Source: Shewanella sp. UCD-KL21
GTDB lineage: Bacteria > Pseudomonadota > Gammaproteobacteria > Enterobacterales > Shewanellaceae
DNA: 64,000 bases
Assembly: GCF_001957135.1 (NCBI RefSeq)
Contig: NZ_MPHK01000017.1
Span: forward strand, 40,080 to 104,079
Reading direction: 5' to 3'
Numbering within the stretch: the first letter of the stretch is position 1; the number at the start of each line of letters is the position of its first letter. The position numbers and the translations under genes are program-made. Of this stretch, positions 9,288 to 17,453 are shown in pieces. The notes below the pieces were generated by a model that worked only from the letters and a program-made list of their open reading frames with translations, ran no database searches and was not told the DNA's origin.

Positions 9288-10007
9288 ATGTCGAATACAG
9301 CTAATTGGATTGCGTTATTACCGCAACACATTCAAGACGAAGTTACTGCAACATTTAAAATAAAACACTTTAGTGATGGGGAGTACGTTTACAGAAAGGG
9401 TGAATCAGGCGCTGGCGCGGGCCAATATCAAATACTCAGTGGTTCGGTTCGTCTCAGGGTGATTGCCGACAATGGTAAAGAAGCCACTTATGTGATTTAT
9501 AGCGAAGGTGATTGCATCGGCTTTTTATCAGCCATTGACAATGATGTGCGCCCGCAAGATGTTATCGCCATTGGTGAGGTCAAAGTCGGTAAAATTGTAT
9601 CGAAAGACTTCGATCAATTAACCGAAAAATACCCGATTATTTATAAGACACTGTGTGAGCATGTGGCCTATCGTATTCGAGAGGTGTTTAACATGTATGA
9701 GTATGGGTTATTTTTTAATTTAGAACGCCGCTTAGCCAATCAAATATTATTTTTACTGGCCTTTTCAGCCACCAATGTCCCTAACTCTGCTTGCCAAGAG
9801 CTTGAATTTACCCAAGAGATGTTAGCCTCTTCTGTAGGTGCAACCCGTCAGGCCATTAACAAGTTACTGAAAGATTGGTCAGATGCCGGATTTATTGAAT
9901 ATCACTATGGAAAAATCCGTATTTTAGATTCTGAGCAGTTAGCCAAAATATCTGGGGTGGATAAAATGATCACCTCCCAAGTAGCCGTTAAAGCCATCGC
10001 GTCATAG
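9288..10007 (+). CDS. Crp/Fnr family transcriptional regulator
   Basis: 239-residue regulator. The N-terminal cyclic-nucleotide-binding-type beta-roll is seen around residues 20-110 (GEYVYRKGESGAGAGQYQIL, SGSVRLRV, YSEGDCIGFLSAI), then a long dimer helix, and a C-terminal winged helix-turn-helix near 176-225 with TQEMLASSVGATRQAINKLL. There is no FNR-type cysteine cluster at the N-terminus and the cAMP-contact pattern of Crp is not evident, so the effector is unknown. I chose the ATG at 9288 because GTGAG sits seven bases before it; a GTG at 9276 would start inside that site. It sits divergent to the RidA/dehydrogenase operon and convergent with the receptor gene, so it probably controls this island. 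Confidence 0.87.
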   Translation: MSNTANWIALLPQHIQDEVTATFKIKHFSDGEYVYRKGESGAGAGQYQILSGSVRLRVIADNGKEATYVIYSEGDCIGFLSAIDNDVRPQDVIAIGEVKVGKIVSKDFDQLTEKYPIIYKTLCEHVAYRIREVFNMYEYGLFFNLERRLANQILFLLAFSATNVPNSACQELEFTQEMLASSVGATRQAINKLLKDWSDAGFIEYHYGKIRILDSEQLAKISGVDKMITSQVAVKAIAS

Positions 10008-10108
10008 GCGTAAACAGGCTTAATTACCCACCAGCTATGGGATGAGTTAATGACTGCAGTGACGAGTTCAAGCTAATAAATCGCCTTATAAATAATTGAA
10101 ATAGCATC

Positions 10109-10146
10109 AAAAAAGCGCAGATTATAAAATAATCTGCGCTTTTTTA
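10109..10146. terminator. Bidirectional terminator between regulator and TonB receptor genes
   Basis: Stem AGCGCAGATTA / TAATCTGCGCT flanked by an A-tract on one side and a T-tract on the other, placed between two convergent genes. Fits a Rho-independent terminator working in both directions. Confidence 0.9.
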
Positions 10147-10201
10147 TTTATCGCCTAAACCAAGGTTGCCCGTTAGCTAGACCAAGGTTACACCTGCAAG
10201 G

Positions 10202-12379
10202 CTAAAACTTATATTGCCCTTTGACGCCATAAGTTCTTGGCTGGCTGTACTGAGCACGTCCTATGCCCAAAAATGAGGTCGAGTTATGAATTTGCGACAC
10301 ATCATCTGCCAAATTTTTACCCCATAAGAACACGTTCCATGCGCCTGACTCAGCTTCAAAGCCAATTCTTGCAGCGCTTTCACCGCGCTCTTGGTTTAAG
10401 TTACCGACGGCATTATCTGGGTTTGAGTAAAACTTATCCCGCTTGAAGTAATCAGCCTGAACCACAAAATCGCCATAGTTCAGTGAATAACGATACTCAG
10501 CGCCAATGCCATAGGTATATTTAGGCGCTTCAGCTAATTGATTACCCGAGAAGTCAGTACCTGGGCCTGCTGGCTCTGGAAATGCTTTAAATTCAGCATC
10601 GGTGTAGCCATAGTTTGCCCACAACTGCAGACTGTCGATAGGTTGCCATTGCAGCTCAAGTTCAAAGCCTTTACTTTCAACTTCTGCGGCATTGGTAATA
10701 GTAATGGCCGTGCCACCTGATGGCAGTTGAGTAAAACTTTGCACTTGGTAATCATCATGTTGTGAAATAAACACATTGGCATTTAGATTTAAGGTGTTAT
10801 CTAAAAATGGCGATTTAAAGCCAATTTCATAAGAATCAACCGACTCATCTTCAAAAGGTAACGCTTCGGCATCATTGATTAAGTCGGCATTATAACCACC
10901 GCTTTTAAAGCCGCGAGAATAGCGGGCAAATAGCAGTAAATCTTCAACTGGGATCCAATTTAAGCTCACCGTAGGTGATACATCCGATGCATCACGTGAC
11001 TCATTAGCTGATAAATTAGTAAACAAGCCTGAAGTATCAACAATGGTGTAATCAATGGCTTTTTCTTCATAGGTGTAACGCAGACCTGCCGTAATACTCC
11101 ACTGATCAGTAAATCGATAATTACCGTGGGCAAATAACGCGTATGAATCGGCATCAACCTCAGCAACACGGCTAGCACCTACATACACTGGTGGCGCAGC
11201 GGGATTTAGCGCAGGCGCAAAGGCTTGAACATCAGAATCACCCTCAATAGTTTGGGTGAGGTAGTAAGCGCCAACAATGTAATCAAAGCTTTCATAGGCA
11301 GGAGATGCCAGTCTTAACTCTTGGGAGAAGTGCGTAGCGTCTTCTTTTTGAAATTCAGTAAAGGCATAAGGCAATGGCGAATAGTCTTCATCCACATCAC
11401 TTAAGTTCCATTCTGAACTACGTAGGCCTGTCACCGATGTTAATTGAAACTCATTGGCAAAGGTATGGTCAATGGTCAGCCCGCTGCCTTTAATGGTGCT
11501 ATCTAATTTTTGGGTTGAATCTAATGACACCACATTGGCATCTAGTGCGAGTGGGTCATCGATTTTTTCACCCAGTAATACGTTGGCTTTGTTTTCAACA
11601 TAATCAAAGCTTAATGACACGTTGGTATTCTCTCCAGCATGCCAATAAAATTGCGCTCTGGTTGCCAGCTCATCTTTATTATTAAATTCATCAACGAATT
11701 TGTCTGCTGGGATCCCCCCCAACGGATCGCTATTTTCAACAAAACCATCACGATCAGTTTTCGTCACCGACAAACGCCCTGAAAAGTCTTCAGTAAATGG
11801 GACATTAATACTGCCCTTATAACTTTGCAGGCCATAATTGCCAATATCTACCCCTAAACGTCCACTAAGCTCATCGGCATAGGGGCGTTTAGTAATAATA
11901 TTAATGGCACCAGCGACGGTGTTCTTACCAAATAAGGTTCCCTGTGGGCCGCGCAATACTTCAACACGTTCAACATCTAAGGCGGATTGGTTAGCCGCTG
12001 ATGAGCGCCCAACCCAAACGCCATCGATATATACTCCCACGCGGTTATCGTAACCTGGGTTACGTGAGCGATCGCTAATACCACGAATACCAAAAGATGG
12101 TGACGACTCGATGTATCCAGTGACAATCATATTCGGCACACTAAATTGCATGTCTCGCACATCTTGGGCGCCTAGCCTTTCGATATCGGTCTCGTTCATG
12201 GCACTGATGGCAATAGGGACTTCATTAATTGATTGGGCACGTTTTTGTGATGTCACCTGAATGACTTCGATACCTGTGGCGTTGTCTTGTTGCGTAGCGT
12301 CATTTTCTTGTGCATAGCTTGGAGCACTAAGCCCCAGCAAAACCACACTAATTGCGATACCTAATTGTGTTCTCTTCAT
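10202..12379 (-). CDS. TonB-dependent outer membrane receptor
   Basis: 725-residue receptor with a signal peptide (MKRTQLGIAISVVLLGLSAP, cleavage likely after SYA near residue 23). A TonB-box-like segment IEVIQVTSQKR follows near 37-47, then the plug domain with RGISDRSRNPGYDNRVGVYI near 98-118 and VERVEVLRGPQGTLFGKNTV near 130-155, then a 22-strand-type barrel ending in the aromatic C-terminus GVKGQYKF. These receptors use proton-motive force to import large or scarce nutrients. The plug with VxVTSQKRAQ and PIAISAM resembles receptors for organic compounds more than ferric siderophores, but that is impression only. It lies between the regulator and the M81 peptidase gene, so an oligopeptide or amide ligand is inferred. 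Confidence 0.93.
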   Translation of the reverse strand: MKRTQLGIAISVVLLGLSAPSYAQENDATQQDNATGIEVIQVTSQKRAQSINEVPIAISAMNETDIERLGAQDVRDMQFSVPNMIVTGYIESSPSFGIRGISDRSRNPGYDNRVGVYIDGVWVGRSSAANQSALDVERVEVLRGPQGTLFGKNTVAGAINIITKRPYADELSGRLGVDIGNYGLQSYKGSINVPFTEDFSGRLSVTKTDRDGFVENSDPLGGIPADKFVDEFNNKDELATRAQFYWHAGENTNVSLSFDYVENKANVLLGEKIDDPLALDANVVSLDSTQKLDSTIKGSGLTIDHTFANEFQLTSVTGLRSSEWNLSDVDEDYSPLPYAFTEFQKEDATHFSQELRLASPAYESFDYIVGAYYLTQTIEGDSDVQAFAPALNPAAPPVYVGASRVAEVDADSYALFAHGNYRFTDQWSITAGLRYTYEEKAIDYTIVDTSGLFTNLSANESRDASDVSPTVSLNWIPVEDLLLFARYSRGFKSGGYNADLINDAEALPFEDESVDSYEIGFKSPFLDNTLNLNANVFISQHDDYQVQSFTQLPSGGTAITITNAAEVESKGFELELQWQPIDSLQLWANYGYTDAEFKAFPEPAGPGTDFSGNQLAEAPKYTYGIGAEYRYSLNYGDFVVQADYFKRDKFYSNPDNAVGNLNQERGESAARIGFEAESGAWNVFLWGKNLADDVSQIHNSTSFLGIGRAQYSQPRTYGVKGQYKF

Positions 12380-12710
12380 CGTCGCACCTGTTTATTTATT
12401 TTTGTTTATTGGATTATTTTTATAAGCAAAAAACAGCACGCTCCCAAACTGCGCAACTCAACAACTTTGCCTTTATCTAGGGGTAACAAACTGATTAGAG
12501 GCAATCTGTCACCTAGATTACAAAGTGGCAACTTTTGCGCAACAAGCAAAAAGATTTCATCTTAAAATTTGCCCGCAGCGTCTTTGTCACTGGACTGACA
12601 ACAGCAGCGTCGGCGCATAATGTTCAGCAAATGTAATCAATATGACAGTGTGGTGATTGCTTAAGCCTTTATCTTAACGTTAACGTTTTGGTTACAAGCT
12701 GGCGGCTAGC
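12380..12710. promoter_or_regulatory. Divergent promoter region, TonB receptor / M81 peptidase
   Basis: 331 bp with no gene, between two divergent genes. It contains a perfect 12-base palindrome AACGTTAACGTT at 12676-12687, 24 bp before the peptidase ATG, in a good place for an operator. An imperfect GATT-N6-AATC inverted repeat occurs near 12494-12508. Which regulator binds is unknown. Confidence 0.4.
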
Positions 12711-14258
12711 ATGAAAGATTCAAATAAAATTCGCGTGGGGATCGGTGGGCTATTTCATGAAACAAATACCTATGCCACTGAGTTAACTGGGCCAACAACC
12801 CTTAAAGATTTAGTGGTGTATGAAGGTGAAGCGCTATTAAAGCTTGCGGGTACTGCCATGGGCGGCGCTATTGATGCCTGTCTCGAAAATGATTGGGAAA
12901 TCGTCCCAACGGTATTCATGCACGTTAACACCACATTCGGCACAGTTACCGACGATGCTTATGCCGCCGTCAAGCAGCAGCTCGTTTCAACATTAGCCAA
13001 TGAGCCAGTCGATGTATTTTATTTGATGGTTCATGGCGCAGGTATCGTCCAAAGCACCTCAGATTTAGAAGGTGATTTGGCTAAGTCCATCCGCGAGGTC
13101 GTTGGGGTTGACACCAAAATCGTTGCCTCAACCGATTTACATGGCAAAGTGACCGATCTTATTGCTCGCGAATATGACTATTACACCACCTGTAAAGAAT
13201 ATGCCCACGTAGATTTTAATCCTTGCGCCAAAGAAGCACTGCTCACTGGGGTTAGCGCCTTTTTAAATCAACTGACCCCCACCATGAATTACCAGAAAAT
13301 TCCGATTTTATTGCCGCCGTCCACCACTATGGAAGCCGGTACCTTTGGCACGTTAATCCGCGATAAGTGCCTTGCCTATGAACAAAAACCGCAGGTTCTC
13401 AATTGCTCGGTAATGCATGGCTTTCCCTATCAAGACACTGAATACTGCGGCATGTATGTGTTAGTGACCACTGACAACGATATTGTGTTAGCTGAGCAAA
13501 TTGCCACTGAATTTGCCCAATGGATTTGGGACAACAGACAGCTAAGCCTTAATCTGCCACCTAATGTCGATCAATCCATTGCCATCGCAACCGATATTCT
13601 TGCCACTAAAGGCCGTTATCAAGTCCCTGCCGCTTTTTGGGAAAACCACAATAAACCGATTGTGATTGCAGATATTGGTGACAATCCCGGAGGTGGCTGT
13701 ACCGGTGACACAACCCATTTGCTGAGCAAAATTCTCACCACCGACTTGGGTAAAGTGGCCTTTTTTAATATTCGCGACCCCCAAGTGGTGCAACAAGCGA
13801 TTGAGGCGGGTGTTGGCGCAACGATTAGTGTCAATTTAGGTGGCAAGTTAGATGCACTTCGCAGTGGCAACCCGATTGCGTGCACAGCTTATGTAAAGTC
13901 GATTTCTGATGGCATAGAAACCATTCGTGGCCCTATGTTAAATGGTGTGAGCTTCGATTTAGGCCCTTCAGTGAGACTCACCGTTGGCCAAGTCGATGTG
14001 ATTGTGCAAACAGGCTTAGGCCAAGCCTTTGACGATGTATCGGGGCGTGCCCACGGCATTGATATTTATGAATACGATGTGGTGTGCGTTAAATCATCGG
14101 CACATTGGCGTGCATTTTACCAAAAAGTAAGTGATCACTTACTGATGGCTGACTCGCCCGGGCTTACCACAGCAAGAGTCGCTGAATTTGCGCATACCAA
14201 GCTCACGCACCCTATATATCCCATTGATAATGATGCCAGCTTTCCCATTAGTGCGTAA
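12711..14258 (+). CDS. M81 family metallopeptidase (MlrC/microcystinase-like)
   Basis: 515-residue cytoplasmic protein with both parts of the family: an N-terminal domain opening VGIGGLFHETNTYA (about residues 9-22) and a C-terminal MlrC-type domain with DIGDNPGGGCTGDTTHLL near 322-340. Likely metal ligands are in STDLHGK (near 142) and in KEYAHVDF (near 163). MlrC of sphingomonads cleaves the linear tetrapeptide of microcystin, which holds D-residues and Adda; other M81 members cleave small amides or unusual dipeptides. No signal peptide is seen. The MFS gene follows by 36 bp in the same direction. The peptide cleaved here is unknown; microcystin itself is not implied. Confidence 0.88.
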   Translation: MKDSNKIRVGIGGLFHETNTYATELTGPTTLKDLVVYEGEALLKLAGTAMGGAIDACLENDWEIVPTVFMHVNTTFGTVTDDAYAAVKQQLVSTLANEPVDVFYLMVHGAGIVQSTSDLEGDLAKSIREVVGVDTKIVASTDLHGKVTDLIAREYDYYTTCKEYAHVDFNPCAKEALLTGVSAFLNQLTPTMNYQKIPILLPPSTTMEAGTFGTLIRDKCLAYEQKPQVLNCSVMHGFPYQDTEYCGMYVLVTTDNDIVLAEQIATEFAQWIWDNRQLSLNLPPNVDQSIAIATDILATKGRYQVPAAFWENHNKPIVIADIGDNPGGGCTGDTTHLLSKILTTDLGKVAFFNIRDPQVVQQAIEAGVGATISVNLGGKLDALRSGNPIACTAYVKSISDGIETIRGPMLNGVSFDLGPSVRLTVGQVDVIVQTGLGQAFDDVSGRAHGIDIYEYDVVCVKSSAHWRAFYQKVSDHLLMADSPGLTTARVAEFAHTKLTHPIYPIDNDASFPISA

Positions 14259-14294
14259 ACGCTTCGCCGATAACAATAATAACAAGGATCATTT

Positions 14295-15629
14295 ATGAAA
14301 AGTTCCAGCAATGTCATCAGCGACGATGGCGCATTAAATGCCGAAAACCTGCCCGCAACTGCCGAAGATAGCAAGGCGACCAATCGCTATTATGTGCTGT
14401 TTATGCTGGCGCTAGTATGCGCCTTGGCTTATATGGATCGCTTCGTATTGTCGGTGTTAATCGAACCAATAAAGCATGACTTAAGCCTTTCTGATACGCA
14501 ACTAGGTTTGTTAACCGGCTTTGCGTTCGCCTTTTTCTATGCTGTGTTTGGTATTCCCATTGCCAGACTGGCAGATAAATATAATCGTCCGTTGATTATC
14601 TCAGTGAGCGTGGCGCTGTGGAGCGCCATGACCGCAGCTTGCGGTATGTCAGTTAATTTCATTCAACTGCTATTAGCCAGAATTGGCGTCGGGGTGGGAG
14701 AGGCTGGCTGTATTCCTGCCAGTCACGCCATGCTGGGGGACTTATTTCCCGGTAAACAAAAAGCCTTTGCGATTGGTATCTTCCAAGCTGGCGGCACTGT
14801 TGGTATTTTAGCGGGATTAATTTTAGGCGGTTTGCTGGCCAACAGTGTGGGTTGGCAAATGACCTTTATCTTTATGGGCCTGCCCGGCTTAATTGTGGGC
14901 TTAGTGGTTTGGCTGACAGTAAAAGATAACAGAGGCCTTGATAGTGTTAGCAATCCGCTCACCAATGCTGATAATGATAAGCTCAACCTTTTGGCGACCA
15001 TTAAGTCTTTGCTAACACAAAGAACCTATCGAAACCTGATGTTAGGGCTATCTATGGGCGCGTTTGGTAATTATGGCATTGTGCAGTGGCTACCGTCATT
15101 TTTAATCCGAACCCATCACATGAGCCTTGAAGAAGTCGGTGTTCTTTATGGTTCGGTAATGGGCTTTGGTACCTTGTTTGGTACCTTGGCAGGGGCATTT
15201 TTAGCCCCTAAGATTATTGCTAAAGATCAGCGCTGGGAAGTGAAATGGGCAGCATGTTGCTTTGTGATTGTCATTCCAATCTTTATCGGCAGTTTTTTAG
15301 TTGCTAACTCAACGCTGGCACTGGGGCTATTATTTTTAGGGGTATTTACCTTATCAACTGGAACTGGGCCATCATTTGCCGCAGTACAAACCGTTGCTGG
15401 GCCTAAAATGAAAGCCATGGCGGTGGCGCTAACCATGCTGTGTATGGCAATTTTAGGTCAAGGCTTTGGCCCATTAGTGGTTGGCATGGTCAGTGACGCT
15501 TTAGTACCACAGTTTGGCGAGCAATCACTGCGCTATTCTCTCAGTATCTCAATGATTATTTTGGCATGGGGTGCGATCCATTTATTTAAAGCATCTAGCA
15601 CTATCGTTAAAGACAGTCAGTCGCTTTAA
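14295..15629 (+). CDS. MFS transporter (spinster-like), probable importer
   Basis: 444-residue major facilitator with 12 hydrophobic segments starting near residue 34 (YYVLFMLALVCALAYMDRFV). The motif between helices 2 and 3 is seen as GIPIARLADKYNRPL near residue 91, and GVGVGEAGCIPASHAMLGDL near 136-155 is typical of the spinster-like group. The charged N-terminal 30 residues are cytoplasmic. It is second in an operon with the M81 peptidase and probably moves the peptide, amide or its product across the inner membrane after TonB-dependent uptake. Substrate and direction are inferred from context. Confidence 0.88.
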   Translation: MKSSSNVISDDGALNAENLPATAEDSKATNRYYVLFMLALVCALAYMDRFVLSVLIEPIKHDLSLSDTQLGLLTGFAFAFFYAVFGIPIARLADKYNRPLIISVSVALWSAMTAACGMSVNFIQLLLARIGVGVGEAGCIPASHAMLGDLFPGKQKAFAIGIFQAGGTVGILAGLILGGLLANSVGWQMTFIFMGLPGLIVGLVVWLTVKDNRGLDSVSNPLTNADNDKLNLLATIKSLLTQRTYRNLMLGLSMGAFGNYGIVQWLPSFLIRTHHMSLEEVGVLYGSVMGFGTLFGTLAGAFLAPKIIAKDQRWEVKWAACCFVIVIPIFIGSFLVANSTLALGLLFLGVFTLSTGTGPSFAAVQTVAGPKMKAMAVALTMLCMAILGQGFGPLVVGMVSDALVPQFGEQSLRYSLSISMIILAWGAIHLFKASSTIVKDSQSL

Positions 15630-15642
15630 TTAATCTATCATC

Positions 15643-15670
15643 AACGGCTTAGGTTAATACCTAGGCCGTT
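15643..15670 (+). terminator. Imperfect hairpin after MFS gene
   Basis: Inverted repeat AACGGC..TAGGT / ACCTA..GCCGTT just after the MFS stop codon, with no clear T-tract behind it. It could end the operon or stabilise the 3' end. The rest of the 337-bp gap up to 15966 shows nothing else that I recognise apart from the expected promoter of the next gene. Confidence 0.35.
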
Positions 15671-15966
15671 AGCTATAACATTGCCATCATAGATACCAGC
15701 CCGCTTGCTGGTTTCACAGCCAAACAATCAACATGGCTCGTCGCTAACCTCAGCCTTTAATCCCCCCTTTTATCCACGCTTTGAGCTTTAACAGCTCAGC
15801 TGAAATATTTTTGGTCTACAGTATGTATAAGCTAAATTATGCCAATGCTTTTTAACCGACTGATAAAATCGTAAAAATAGCTAAATGTAGGTATTCAGAA
15901 AAGCACATTTCGGTTACTATGCGCGCCAAATAACGACTCCCTTTTACCCTAGAGTGACCATGCAAA

Positions 15967-17187
15967 ATGAACGATGACAACTTCATTGAAAAACGCCGAT
16001 TTATCATAAGATTAGGTAAGGCGTTGCACAAATTTGGCACCCCGGCATATCGTCTTGAGTCCCATTTACAAACGGTCTCTACTACCTTGGGGATTGAAGG
16101 CTATTTTTTGATCTCGCCCACTTCAATGACCTTCGTGTTACAGCATGATACTGAGCAAGAATATAATCATGTGGCGCGGGTCAAACCAGGGGAGCTAGAT
16201 TTAGGCTCCCTTGCCCGCACATTTGATTTAGTTGAAGAGCTAACCACAGGTCAGCGCACCTTAACTGAAGCCCTTAATCGCCTAGAAGAAATTGCCAACA
16301 AGCCTAACCCTTACGGCCATAAATTAACCTTGCTGTCTTTTGGCGTCAGCGCCGGTGCATTTGCGATGCTGATGGACACCAGTTGGAATGATGTGTTCTG
16401 GTCAGCCATGCTAGGGCTACTGGTTTATGGCATGGTTTTTTGGGCTGAGCGCTCGTCACGAATGGCAGAAATGCTTGAGCCCCTTGCGGCGGTGATATGT
16501 GCGATTCTTGCCTGCGGTATTGCCATATTAGACCCCAGTATTAATATTCCTGTGGTGATCCTCTCTGGGATTATTATTTTTATTCCCGGTTTAGCATTAA
16601 CACTGGGGCTTGCGGAGCTAGCCGCGCGGGATCTCATCTCAGGCACCGCCAGAATTATGGATGCGATGATGCTGCTGTTTAAGCTGTATTTTGGCGCCGT
16701 ATTAGGCATGACTCTGGGTAAAGTTATGTTTGGCGAATCGGTGCATATTGAGCCTTACGCGCTGCCAACTTATGCCTCGTGGGCGGCAGTGCCATTACTA
16801 TCAATGGCGTTAGTGATTATCTTTAAAGCCCGCCTTAAAGATTCACCTTGGGGCATTTTTGCCGGTATCGTGGCGTATTTTTCAGCCATGATTGGCGGCT
16901 TATATTTAGGTGAGTCTATTGGCATCTTTGTCGGCGCACTGGCGGTGGGGATCTACTCCAACTTATTTGCCCGTTGGATGAAAGCGCCGGTATCCATTGC
17001 CCTGTTGCAAGGTATTGTTATTTTGGTGCCCGGCAGTAAAACCTATATCGGCTTAAACGCAATGATTTCAGGTGAAACCATGCTCAATCAGGCCCATATT
17101 GGCTCGCAAGTGTTCTTGATCTTTATGTCACTGATCGCTGGGCTTATTTTCGCTAACGTCATCGTACCGCCAAAGCGAAGTTTATAG
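15967..17187 (+). CDS. Threonine/serine exporter (ThrE family)
   Basis: 406-residue membrane protein. The N-terminal 115 residues are soluble and match the ThrE N-terminal domain (RFIIRLGKALHKFGTPAYRL near 11-30), followed by about ten hydrophobic segments from residue 118 to 400; the second half GIVILVPGSKTYIGLNAM (near 351-368) is the typical ThrB/ThrE_2-like region. Most bacteria split these domains over two genes; this is the long one-piece form, as in the Corynebacterium ThrE exporter. It exports small neutral amino acids in known members. The start at 15967 is preceded by AGAGTGA; a nearby upstream ATG at 15960 runs into a stop at once. Confidence 0.88.
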   Translation: MNDDNFIEKRRFIIRLGKALHKFGTPAYRLESHLQTVSTTLGIEGYFLISPTSMTFVLQHDTEQEYNHVARVKPGELDLGSLARTFDLVEELTTGQRTLTEALNRLEEIANKPNPYGHKLTLLSFGVSAGAFAMLMDTSWNDVFWSAMLGLLVYGMVFWAERSSRMAEMLEPLAAVICAILACGIAILDPSINIPVVILSGIIIFIPGLALTLGLAELAARDLISGTARIMDAMMLLFKLYFGAVLGMTLGKVMFGESVHIEPYALPTYASWAAVPLLSMALVIIFKARLKDSPWGIFAGIVAYFSAMIGGLYLGESIGIFVGALAVGIYSNLFARWMKAPVSIALLQGIVILVPGSKTYIGLNAMISGETMLNQAHIGSQVFLIFMSLIAGLIFANVIVPPKRSL

Positions 17188-17214
17188 CTTCTTATATAAT
17201 CGCCCTTTTAAAAT

Positions 17215-17287
17215 GGCCTTTGAAAAAGGCCGTTTAACGATAGTCCTCGGTAACACCAACACCTAAAAGGGAGCACATTGCTCCCTT
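17215..17287 (+). terminator. Two hairpins after the ThrE-type gene
   Basis: First stem GGCCTTT / AAAGGCC at 17215-17231, second stem AAGGGAGC / GCTCCCTT at 17267-17287 followed by GTTCATTTTT. The second is the likelier Rho-independent terminator for the plus strand. Confidence 0.6.
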
Positions 17288-17453
17288 GTTCATTTTTACG
17301 CAAAAAAGCAGCGAAATTCAAAATACCCGCCATACTAAGATAAGGCATTTAATTTCAGGTGTTGAAATTTTAAATGCTATTTACTCAATAGCTTAATTAG
17401 CTATCCCTTCTATAAATAATTGAGTAGGTACCATAATAAAAACCAATAATATT

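Noticed and set aside
12711..14258. Full microcystin degradation pathway
   Set aside because: No mlrA-, mlrB- or mlrD-like genes are in the window; only the M81 family is shared.
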